Assembly: GCA_019279435.1 (NCBI GenBank)
Contig: JAAALK010000286.1
Location: 50,168,289-50,232,288, forward strand
DNA: 64,000 nt
Direction: 5' to 3'
DNA from: Zizania palustris
Taxonomy: Eukaryota; Streptophyta; Magnoliopsida; Poales; Poaceae
Shown: one piece after another, positions 48,764 through 59,777 of the stretch
Numbering within the stretch: the stretch's first letter is position 1
Layout: every line of letters starts with the position of its first letter
The notes under the pieces: generated by a model
What the model was told of the DNA's origin: nothing
Databases searched by the model: none
The model's input: only the letters and a program-made list of their open reading frames with translations
Translations under genes and position numbers: made by a program

Positions 48764-51700
48764 ATGTCATCATACCCTGTGCTAAACAACCGGCCTATTG
48801 ATCAATGGAGAGTTACTGATCTGAGGGACGAACTCCGTAAGAGGAGGCTCCCTGTTAAAGGCTTGAAAGAGGAACTTGTGAGACGACTCCTTGATTCAAT
48901 TCAGAGTGAAGAAACATCTGATGAAGCCAATGAAGATATCGAAATGGATCCAGCAGCTAATCAGGATCCTGAAACACAGAATGTTACTGAGGGAACTACA
49001 GTTGCTGTTACAGAAGTTCACAAGGAAACAGCAGTTCACAAGGAAACAGCAGTTCAAATAACTCAGGAATCTGCACTTCCTACCACAGAAGTTAGTCAGG
49101 AATTCACGGCTACTGCTGCTGAAGAGCCCCTCAAGGTCAATGTGGTGGCAACCTATGAAGCTCCCTTAAGTGAGGCGCCAACAGCCAAAGGAGAAGAGCC
49201 ACAATCAATTGAAGGAGATATTTCCACAGTCGAGAAAGAACACACTCATGCTGAAAGTAATACTGAAGCTGTTGTTGAAGATGTTGGCACCAATGTTACA
49301 ATTGGTGTCCATGATATGGCCAGTGCTGATGTCAAGACAGACATGGCTTCTTCTGATGTCAAGACAGATGCTACTGAAGCCAGCAAAGGTCAACAACAGG
49401 ATGCAGTATTAACACCTGTGGATGCCATCCCAACAGATGCTGATCCTATGGATACTGATGTTGCAACTGCACCAATAAACAATGATGAAGAGAAGCTGGT
49501 TCTTAATGATTTGGGTGACAATACTTCAGTGCATGCTGGTGAGTGCAAAGATTCCGGGTTCACAAACGAGGACTGCAAGCCCATCACACCAAAACCAAAT
49601 GATCAGGTACCTGAGGTTACCCTAGATTTAGGGTCTCCAATTAAGTGTGAGTCAATTTCTAGCGATAATATATCAACTAACAAACAGAATAATATAAAGG
49701 ATAACTTGAATGCTAATAATTTTGATTTAGAACTAGAGTTTAAGCCAGAGATGGTAAAACCATCTTCCGGCATTATCCTAGGTGGAGATTTGCAGCCATT
49801 GAATGATGACAAAGAGGTGGGTAAAAACCAGTCGTCTTTGGAGGACATAGATTCCACAATTAATGTGGATGAAGGTGGCTCTCCAGATAAACTAAATTTA
49901 GACAGGAGTTCAGGTGATGAGTCAATGGACGAGGATGTGATGGAGGTTAGGCAAGTTGAGTCCAACGCTAAATCTGATCTTGGAGGAAAGACTGAGCTTA
50001 CCTCAGATCATGTGAAAGAGGTAGCCCTCCCTGATTCTGTTGCTGATGGTTCCTCTGTTGATACAAAAGAGGTTATTGCTGAAGAAAAGCCAGAAGCTTC
50101 AACTGAAAAGAGGAAACTTGAAGGTTTATCTCCTGACAACCCTTTTTGTTTTCCTGTTGTTCCTTCAACTTGAGGCTGTGTATTTTTAGCATGGCTGTGT
50201 GTGGATTACAATCCTCCATGAATCAGACTGTCCTTGCCATTCTAATTTTGTGCAAATATCGCATAAATTATTATTGTATTTTATTTGGTCTGTAGAATTT
50301 TGCAACAGTCAGGGGAATAAAATTTGTACTTTTAAAGACTTAATCTTGAATATTGCACAAATCATGGTTGTCACGGCACCGCCTAGGCGCCGACTAGGCG
50401 TCCAGGCGGTCCCCGCCGAGCGCCATGCTGGCTCGCCTCGCCTGGTGGAGTTAGGCGCCCGCCTGGCTGTTCAGGGCGTCACCCATGGCGACTAGGCGGT
50501 CGCCCAGGCATCTCTGGGCGGCCGACTAGGTCAATGTGTGGTCGACTAAGGCGTCGCCCTAGCCCCCCTCTCGACTGAGTCGACTCTCTCCCCTTCCCCT
50601 TGAGCCGCCGCCTCTGCCCCTTGCGCCACCGGCCGCCGCCTCGGCTACCCCTCCCCTTGCGACGCCGGCTGCCGCCTCTGCCCCTTGCACCGCCGGCAGC
50701 CGCCTCTGCCCCTTGCGCCGCCAGCAGCCGCCTCTGCTACCCCTCCCCGTGCGCCGTGCCGCCACCTCTGCTACCCCTTCCCCTTGCGCCGCTGCCGCCT
50801 CTGCTACCCCTCCCCGTGTGCTGTGCCGCCGCCTCTGCTACTCCTTCCCCTTGCGCCGCCATCGCCTCTGCTACCCCTCCCCGCGGCGCCTCTCTCCTCT
50901 CTGCCTCTCTCATCCTCTCCCCCTCCCCTGTTCCCTCGCCGCAACAGCAGGCAGGCAGCAGCAGCAGCACAGCAGCAACAGCAGCAACATAAGGTTTCAT
51001 TGCTTATTTTTTGCCTAGGTGACGCCTAGGCGCCCGCCTAGGCGCCTAGGCTTCCAGTCGGTCCCCTGGTGACTGGTTTCGCCGGGGCGCTGTGACAACC
51101 ATGGCACAAATTATTATTGTATTTTATTTGGTCTGTAAAATCTTGCAGACAGTCAGGGAAATGAAATTTGTACTTTTAAAGACATAATCTTCAATAGCTT
51201 GTTGGTAGATTTACTTTTCTTAAACAACAACCTAGTTTTAATGTATAGTGGATATGTACAATGCTTTTGTGTGCACAAAGAAATCACATGCTTTCCCCTG
51301 AAATTTTGTTTTGTTGAACACATTATTTTTGTTCACATGAAATTTGTGTTTTTACTTTTTAAAAGTGGTTTTGTACTTTCATTAAGTGTGCACTGTTTTA
51401 TTCGGGTAGGGCAGGTACATGCTATGTAGTATTTTTCTTTACGCGAGGCCATATGCTGTTGGTGACAGAACACACTAGAATTCTTTAATCTTATATAATT
51501 TCATCAGGTTGTGGCTTTATTGTGATTATTTTTCTCTTTTGTTATTTAACCTTTTCTTCGTCACTTTAGTGTTGCTTTACACAAGTGTAATAATTATCCT
51601 GATTGTAAGCTAAGTAATACCTATGATCATTTAGTTTTTCAGAATTAAATTTACAGCTGAGTATGTTTTGATATAATGCTGATTGTAGCTGAAGAAACTG

Positions 51701-53127
51701 TTGCAAATGCTGAGCCAATCAAACGTCAGCGTCGATGGACTGGAGATGGTGTTCCACAGAGGAGACAACCATTGAGTCAGAGTGGTTCTGATGTTCCTAA
51801 AGAAATTTTTCAGCCTGCTTTCAAACGCTCTTTTGGCAGGTCTGATTCAACGGCTAGTCCAGGTTCCCCAAAGGAACGGATTGGTGAGTCCTTCGCTCTT
51901 TGCTAATCCTTTTGTTCTCAACTCTAGACATTTCATTAGTCAAAAACCTATAAGCTAACTGCCTTTCCTTTGTTTTGTTCTTGCAGTGCCACCAACTCAG
52001 AAACCTGCTACAACTTCCTTGAGAATTGATCAGTTTGTACGACCATTTACCCTGAAGGCTGTGCAAGAGCTTCTTGGTAAAACTGGATCTATTTGTAGTT
52101 TCTGGATGGATCATATCAAGACCCACTGCTATGTTACAGTATGTTTTACTTGCTATATTAAGACTTATAATATTTCTTAGTTCTTGTTGTTATTGTACCA
52201 TCTTTAATTGCAAAAGCATGCACTCTTCTTCTGACTAAGTGAATTTGGATGCAACAAACCTCAGCCATTGGTGTTTTGTGGGCATTCCCAAAATGTGTTC
52301 ATCATGCTTATCATGGATCATTTTGACATGGCAATTATTTACCAATCGGTACTCATTGGTAATAGGCCATCCCTTTGAAAGTTAGTACTATACCATCTTG
52401 AGAATAATGGACCTATTCTGTAAACATCTTCTGTACCAGACTAAGTTGTGCCACTTATGGATGTAAGATTGGTTGTGAATTAAAAATGCATTCACGCTAG
52501 CAACAATGGACTTCTTCTATAAATATCTTCTGTACCAGACTAAGTTATGCCACTTATGGATGTAAGATTGGTAGTGAATTAAAAATGCATTCACGCTAGC
52601 AACAATGGATACGAGCTTGTGGTTATAGTTGTTACATTAACTTTGTCTACATGGTCTCCCCTTTGCAGTATTCCTCAGTGGAAGAAGCTGTGGCTACTCG
52701 GGATGCTGTTTACAATTTGCAGTGGCCCCCAAACAATGGCAATCATTTGGTTGCTGAATTTGTTGATCCTCAGGAAGTGAAGCTCAAGCATGAACCCCCT
52801 ACCCTTGTAGCAGTTCCTATTAGCCCTGTTACACCAAAGGAGCCATCCTTTCAACCAGCTCAGGCTAATCAAAATGCATCTCGACAAGCTGCTGCACCTA
52901 GGGAGCAATTGCCACCTCCTCCACCCCTTGCTAAGCCTCCGACATCTAACCCAGGATCAGCCAGCGAGAGGGTCCCACCCACCCCAAAGAAGCCAGAACC
53001 TGCTGTTGTGACACTTGATGATCTCTTCAAGAAGACACAATCATCTCCAAGGATTTACTACCTGCCTTTATCAGAAGAGGAGGTGGCAGCCAAGCTTGCT
53101 TCACGGGGCAAAGGAAATATGCAATGA
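48764..53127 (+). CDS. ACINUS: Plant Acinus homologue (SAP domain, RRM-like, RSB motif)
   Basis: Four coding exons (48764-50123, 51689-51883, 51987-52138, 52669-53127) give 721 residues. A SAP domain sits at the N terminus (about residues 10-46: PIDQWRVTDLRDELRKRRLP then GLKEELVRRLLDSI). A long acidic, Ser/Thr-rich disordered region follows (to about 455) and has short internal repeats such as AVHKET twice and MAS(A/S)DVKTD. A basic KRQRRWTG segment, an RRM-like domain (about 519-620, LRIDQFVRPFTLKAVQELLG) and a C-terminal RSB motif (PRIYYLPLSEEEVAAKLAS) complete it. Acinus joins SR45/RNPS1 and SAP18 in the ASAP complex linked to the exon junction complex and splicing control; that is family knowledge. 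The ATG at 48764 is chosen because it begins the conserved MSSYPVLNNRPIDQW, and an acceptor TTGGCAG lies just before it. The frame continues further upstream only through the presumed 5' UTR intron. Intron 1 carries a hAT-like insertion. Confidence 0.92.
50261..51196. repeat. 94-bp tandem duplication, later split by a hAT-like element
   Basis: Copy 1 (50261-50354, starting GCATAAATTATTATTG) and copy 2 (51104-51196, starting GCACAAATTATTATTG) share about nine-tenths of their bases by eye. Without the inserted element they would be exactly adjacent. The element sits at the junction, and its target duplication GCACAAAT is the first eight bases of copy 2. Confidence 0.88.
50363..51103. mobile_element. 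GC-rich non-autonomous hAT-like element in Acinus intron 1
   Basis: The element starts CATGGTTGTCACGGCACC and ends GGCGCTGTGACAACCATG, inverted repeats of about 18 bp with two mismatches. An exact 8-bp duplication GCACAAAT flanks it (50355-50362 and 51104-51111). Subterminal GCCTAGGCG palindromes are numerous at both ends. The centre is a C-rich minisatellite (units with CCGCCTCTGCTACCCCTCCC). No transposase. Ends and composition resemble the element at 10343-11452. Confidence 0.82.
52406..52603. repeat. Tandem duplication, unit 99 bp, in Acinus intron 3
   Basis: ATCTTCTGTACCAGACTAAG occurs near 52426 and again 99 bases later. The following 70 bases, ending GCATTCACGCTAGCAACAAT, differ at only two sites. 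Confidence 0.9.
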
Positions 53128-55879
53128 GGGGCTGTTGGCCTTATCTTTTACTGCCAGTTATGAGTTTGTGTTGCGGTATGCCTCTGTTTTTTTTGTCATG
53201 TGTGCCTTTCATATTTTGGTTCTGATTGCTGAGATCTCATTATTCACCTTTTGCAGGATTACGATGATAGCAGTTCATTGAAAAAACAGGCGGCAGCGAC
53301 TGCTGTTTAGGTATTTTGCTGCAAGAGAGTAGTTGTAGCACTGTTATGTTAAAAGGCTAGTGTTAGAAGCAGCAAATGCATTTTCTATGAATATTTTTGT
53401 TCTATTCCCGTGTATTGCGTCAAACTGGAGGTTAGCCGTAACGTCTGGGATAATTGTTCCTTCAAACAACTGGGTATGGGTTGAGATTTACAATGCTTTT
53501 TTTAAAAAGTAATCGCTAGGATGATTAATGTCAGCTGCCCGGAAATGCTAAGTTGGATTTGCATTGTTGCGGATATTTTGCCGTATGTGCCCATATATGA
53601 GTCTTTACAGTTTGTAGATACGTATACAGCTTAGGTTAAAAATGTTTGCGAAGGAGGGTTATGTGTTACTTTTTCGCTGCGAGGAGCAGCGGAGCCGATT
53701 GAATGCTGCTTAGAAGAGGGTGAAAAATGGCTATTAGATAAGAAGAGGGTCATAGAAGCTAAGACATGGGGGTAAGGCTCCACAAAAAACTGTTTATTCG
53801 GTGGAATACCATGAAAAATTGCATATATAGCTTTCTATGGTGCAATCCTACGCCTGCACAAGAACACCGTTCGTAGAGCAAGACCTTGTTCTTGTATTTA
53901 ATCGATTGAAATTTAATCCATTGGAATTTATAGTCTCCTTTTTTGCAGATTCATCTCGCACGAGCCTGCAAAAATAACAGCCCACTTAACTTGCTGCAAA
54001 ATCAACTTAGCCTGGAAATTCGGTTCTCTTTGAAATAAGCTTTATACAGTCCTCCGGATGATTGTTCACAACCAACTTGTTTAAAAAGCCAAAGCGTTAA
54101 TAACCATGTGGTGTCCAGGTACGAAATTCCAGGCGCACAAGAAATTATATTTTATTATTGAGTAGTTATTGCCTCGATAAAATACAAAATACAAATTTTT
54201 ATAAAAACATAGAAAAATAGAGTTCTTAGCTAGAGAAGTAAACCATCTATTTTGCTGAGGTGGGAGGTCAAGATCATTGACTGATTGAACAAAACATTGA
54301 TATGTACCATAATGATGTGAGCCAACTATTAGAAAATAAAAGTTGTAACTAAATACGTGAATCCAAAATCTAAACCCTACGGTTCCTAAATAAAATGGCA
54401 AAACATCAAGCATATTTTATGCAAATGCTTCTTTAATAATACGTTTGGGCTAAATGATTAGCAGAAAGAAGCATAGGAAGGGCATCTTTGCCATATTTAG
54501 ATGGCAGTTCTGACAATTTCCTTAACCATAGGCTATTTCAGGCACAAATTATACCAATAACACAAGGACCAATCAAAATCTAATTCAATATGACCTGGAA
54601 CAACAATAAATAGAAGAATGTACATGTCAATTGTGAAAATATCAATATATCTCTCATATTACTTGGGAGGATACAAAGCGCACCTTGGTGGATAGATTTG
54701 CAAATGTCCATGTATGCAACACCAAACCACAAAGAAGGAATCTATATGAAGCTACAATCATGGTTCATCAATATGTCTAGAATCAAATCCTGAAAGGAGT
54801 ATGAGAATTCACAACATTTATCTAAGTGTCCAACATTGCAAAACCGAGAAAAAGTTAATGCACACAAAGCAATGATTTGTACTCGACATTTAAGTTGAAA
54901 CTCATCAATTCAGCAGCAAATAGTCTTAAACTGAGCTAAAGATCTGTATTTATATGAACTGTTTGTTTTTGGTCAAATGAAGTGGATAAAGATATGACAT
55001 AAACTATATCCAAAAAACATGATCAACAATCATTGCAGTGACAGCATAGAAATCGTTTAAAAGCTGATCAAGCCATGAGATATTTGCATTGCAAAGAGTT
55101 GCTAGAAATTCTAAAAAACAATAAATCAAGACCACTAGCGACACAATTTTTAGGACGCACTGCATCGAGTCTATCATTTTTATAGGAGAATAATTACCTA
55201 GCAGGGTTCTAAGTTGTTTCAAGTGTTGTTGCCTCTTTGGTACCGTCACCAGAACCAAACATGTGGAAAATATTACTTAACAAACACAAATAAACTAAAA
55301 ATTAGTTCCACAAAGAACATCAAGCTATACCATAACTAAGATGAGTATAAGAAACACCTATAAGAACTTGTGGCCACTCGCAACCCATCTCCACTTTGGC
55401 AACATTCAAATTTGTCAAAAAATGGTGTCATTTTCCGTATAAATCACATAACTGCTCTTTCACTAAACAAATACATGAATCAGGGAAACTTCAGGAAAAA
55501 CAGTTCGTTTACTACTATCTTCAAAGAACTAAGGATTATTCATCTTACATTCTTAACAATTTATTGTCATGCTTCCATTCGTTAGCCCCATCCATATAAT
55601 GGGTTTCAACAATGTCACAAACCTATAAAGATAAAAAATATTACATGAGTATTATATAATCTGACATTAGAACAACATCGTACCATATGGTACAAATTTG
55701 TACCAACTGATACATATTTGTATCATATGAAACAAATATGTATCAGGTTTGTTCCTGCAATAAAACTCTGATTTTCTCAAACAACAATACCATAAATAAC
55801 AACAAACCAGCGTACACAAACAACAAATAATATATTCATGTAATAAAAACAGAGAGAAAATCATGTAATAAAAATATTA
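53128..55879. other. Acinus 3' UTR, then AT-rich intergenic
   Basis: 53128 to about 53450 is the likely 3' UTR. A further stretch at 53257-53310 follows a TTTTGCAG acceptor and could be an alternative last exon, but the stop at 53127 already follows the RSB motif. Beyond 53500 I see no supported gene. Palindromic motifs cluster at 55679-55757 (see findings). Confidence 0.5.
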
Positions 55880-57530
55880 AACACTTAATTTATAATATTA
55901 TACCTCTAGTCGCTCATATGAAGACACGCCTGGTCCTTTCTTTGCAAATGATTTGATTGCATCCAAATGAGCGCTAGCAATATAGGAGATGCGTGGGAAA
56001 TCGACTGGAGATATTATGTTGGGCAGAAAATCTAGAAAAAATGATCTATAGAAAAAAAATCAAAAAAGCAATCACACACGATATATACTTTGCAGAAATA
56101 ACAAAATAAGAAAATCAAGTCATATGAACACTCAAATTCAATATGTGCACACATCCCTTTGCATTTACATTATCCTTTTTGCATGCTCTCAGTTCTTTTA
56201 TCCCCTCGATTAAGCAATCAGCAACGTGATCGCACTAATTGAACTCCTTAATACCTTTGCCATGTTTCAAAACAGACAAGTACTGTCTGTTAACATATAA
56301 GTTTGTTCCCGGTACCAGGTAAAGGGCCAAAATGACAAGCATAAATGTGACAATGAAATCATCTTCATTTTATTTTGTTTGTATTTGTTTCATGGTATCC
56401 ACCACATTATGTCCCTCCATTTGTTAGTAAGCTTCTTCGTCACATAGTCAATGTTTTTGGAGAGGTTCACTTTCTTTGCCTCATTTGGTATACCAAGAAT
56501 TTTGGGCACAAGTGGCTTGGCCGCTATTGACCTCCCACAAATCTTCAATGTGTCGTTAGAGACAAACTTTACTCATGAGTCATCTAGTTAGGCTCTTCAG
56601 CATTTCAGACGGCATCATCGTCAAAATACTGTCAAAACCACAGTTTTTAACATGCTCTCTTTCTACACCAGATAATTGTGCCACTATCATTGGTATACGC
56701 TTGGGGTTTTACCTGTACCATTCGCGACGTCCCTGAAAACACATATGCACAACATATATAAACACACATCTGAATATAAGTGCTCTGGTAACAATAAGTA
56801 TCATCTGGTGCTCAAGTGTATCGCATGAAAAACAATGAAAACTAGAATGTAATGCTAATATTATGCCCCTACCAATCATGTGATACACATCTATACCATA
56901 TGAACTACAATTGCGTACATGTAAAATGTGACATACTATTCTAGTATACATAAGTATCATATGATAATCAGGTGATCCGCATAAAAACTAACACATACTA
57001 TTCAGATACAACTAATAATCATATGGTGAATCATTTATATCACATTAACAAATATTTATATATGTACGTAATTATAAAATGAATTACATAAAAAATATAA
57101 ATAGCTTGTTAGTTCTTACCGATGCACCGAGATCCTCATCTGCAGCGTCATCTCTTGGATCAAAATATTTGTCCCTGTTGTCCTCTACTACCTCATCTTT
57201 ATGTTCATCGGCGAAATTCTTTTGATGCCTCAGTCAAACACTTGACTCTCTACTCCTTTACACCTTCTTTAATGAGGGCCCTCCAATTTCTCTCCCCTGA
57301 TCATATGCCACCTTCTTCCTCATTCTCTTCCCTTGAAATCTTCCACATATAACTTTTGCTCATCGGATGGTTTATTACGTTCTGATCATCGTGTATAAAA
57401 TATTGTTATACTTGTTTCAGCCAAAAACTTATTATCGGGCACTTTTCTTACTGCTGACCTCTGTGGCCTCATTGTTCTTGCGGTAAAATCAGAATCATTT
57501 GATTTTGATTCCATCTAAAAATCCCTAAAG
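55880..57530 (-). pseudogene. Decayed ORF, probably from a transposon-associated (plant mobile domain/Ulp1-type) family
   Basis: Separate minus-strand segments read as diverged coding sequence: MESKSNDSDFTARTMRPQRS from about 57515, DEHKDEVVEDNRDKYFDPRD ending at a GTAAGAAC donor near 57120, GVEREHVKNCGFDSILTMMP near 56660, LKICGRSIAAKPLVPKILGI near 56530, and ASAHLDAIKSFAKKG near 55970. In-frame stops and shifts separate them. The CGFDSIL and LVPKILGIPN pattern reminds me of plant proteins carried by MULE-type elements (mobile-domain or Ulp1 fusions). Family assignment is from memory and weak. Confidence 0.4.
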
Positions 57531-59422
57531 AAAACAACATAAAACAAAAAAACAATAGCATGTCAACAACACAAACTAAACCATAACAAAAACAACACAT
57601 GACTGTATGATACATATATGTACCACAATGATACATTCATGTACCATGTAATGACATCTCATATTTACATCTCTCTACACATTTTAGGTCCATAATGTGC
57701 ATATACATAAATGTTTTACATTTTAAAAAATATTCACGTCAATCACAAAAAAATCACCTCTCATTATCCAGTTAATTGCCGCCAGCTATTCCTCCACACA
57801 ATTGATTAAAGAATCTTTCACTCTCTCATCAACACTCCCGCTCTCCCTTAAAAAACACACACTAACTACATTTTTGGGTGTGTGTGATAGGAAAAATAAT
57901 CAGACAGCCAACAAATATCTACAACATTCTAAAAAATGCCATCCTCTTAGAATCTATTCGTGCAATCAACACACCAACCAAAAAGGGATCACCTCACCGG
58001 TGAACAAAATATTATTTGCATCTAAATAAATAAATCAAAATTATCCCAAATTGAAGAAAATAACTAAATCTCTCACTAAAAATGATGATATTATACAACA
58101 AACATTATTCTATACATGTGTACTAATTTACTCCATGAAAACTACTTAAAATGCAAAGATAAAAGTACCTAGCAGAATGCACAAACAGTGAAGTCTCCCA
58201 CCCTCTTCCAATCGGTCCTTCACTTGTCTTCCTTGACCAACAGCACTAAATATGCCAAATCCCGCTCACCTCTAGTCACCGACGCCGACCACAGAAGGAT
58301 CTTCCTCGCCGGACTTCAAATGCGTGCGGTGCAGTGCTTTGGACTGGCTCTATGTACCCGAAAACCGGCGCCAAACAATAAGCAAAAAACCCTAATCGTA
58401 GCGCTGAACGCGTTGGTCACCGCGCCACTAGTGCGAACCTTCCTTCCTTCGCGCCACACTTCCTCACTGTATTCCTTCACCATACTTCAAACTTTCTCCC
58501 ATTGTTTCGGTCTCGACGGTTGCGTCGCCGCTCACTCGCCACTGCACAGAGAGAGAATAACATATGTATTTCACTTGTGAGACATTAAGCATCCGTTAAG
58601 CGCAGTTATGCAACTGGCATTCGTATCGAGAGGATGAATGCACCACGTGTAATGGGCTCCCACTCGTATCGCAAAAATAATGGGCCGACGCTTTCATAAA
58701 ATATATCATTGTTGCGGTATACCGTTGTCTAGTTTTTCTGCACAATATTTCACCATACATCTTATTCAAAAACATTTTTGATGAATAATTAAAAATATTA
58801 TGATAAAAGACAATAACATTATTTAAAAATGGATAGAGGTAGTACTAGCAAAATCTAACGTGGATAAGTGTTGTATAATTTTTATATTTTTTAACGAGAA
58901 CAGATACATTTATAAGATACAAAATTGAACAGTATCATAAACAAATATAGTTTAAATAAAAAGAGGACATTAACACAAAATCAAATGTTCATCGGAATAA
59001 AAAAAACCTTTTGATATCTTACCCAAAAAATGTTCAATTTGCGTATATATTTTTAAACAATAAACAATTAACATATACATATATAATAAAATAAAAAAAT
59101 ATGTTTTATAGAAAGCTTTAATAAACATACACATATATGATAAAATAAAAAATATGCTTTATAGAAAGCTTTAGATCATATACTGTTTAGTTTTTAGCAA
59201 GCAAATTATCCAATTGCGCAACAGATATTACTTAGCCTACCAGTCACAACATATACGGAATCAGAAAATATCTTACAATTATCCAATTGCTCAACGACAT
59301 CAAAAAGAAGAGACATAGGAATTACAAATCATTTCGTTACGTCGCACAAATGCTTGAGTTTGAAGTTGCACTGCCAGGATTTTTTTCCCTGTTAACCTAT
59401 TCCATCTTGAATTGAACTTATT
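57531..59422. other. Intergenic, AT-rich
   Basis: No supported gene. A less AT-rich island at 58180-58580 has open frames without known domains and could be the 5' end of the decayed minus-strand ORF. 59000-59180 holds a duplicated AATATG(T/C)TTTATAGAAAGCTTTA segment. Confidence 0.45.
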
Positions 59423-59766
59423 TGTTAGGATCGTCAATGGCAAAACGAAGAAAACGAGCTTAACAGTGAGCTGAACACAGGAGAGTTTTGTGCTGCGAAC
59501 TGCATGCAGCTTTTCTGTTTTGCTTCCTTTTATTATGCACACTGAACTGGTAAACATGCCTATAATTAAGCTAAGTAGATGAACATGCCCACGCACAGCT
59601 ATTCCGACGCCCAGAGCACTTCCCGCGTCATGGCAACTACACGTTGGTGCTCATGCCCACACATGCGGATGATTAGTTCAGCACACAGCCCATAACACGA
59701 GATAATTAAGCTAACATGTGATTAAGCAAAACATGCAATGCATCTACAATGGCAGACTTACTAACA
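59423..59766 (-). repeat. 3' LTR of the copia element (344 bp, boundary inferred)
   Basis: On the minus strand the LTR begins TGTTAGTAAG right after the polypurine tract. The matching inverted tip CCTAACA is at 59423-59429. TTATT (59418-59422) would be the target duplication. The 5' LTR is not in the window, so the far boundary rests on the tip alone. Confidence 0.65.
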
Positions 59767-59777
59767 AATCTCCCCCT
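59767..59777 (-). other. Polypurine tract of the copia element
   Basis: On the minus strand AGGGGGAGA overlaps the pol stop codon and lies directly before the LTR start. Confidence 0.8.

Noticed and set aside
50559..51029. Several overlapping frames rich in Pro, Leu, Arg and Gly
   Set aside because: They are by-products of the C-rich minisatellite inside the intronic hAT-like element, with no domain and several frames open at once.
58188..58580. Plus-strand 130-codon frame
   Set aside because: Composition is not protein-like and no domain is recognised. It is probably antisense to the leader of a decayed minus-strand ORF.
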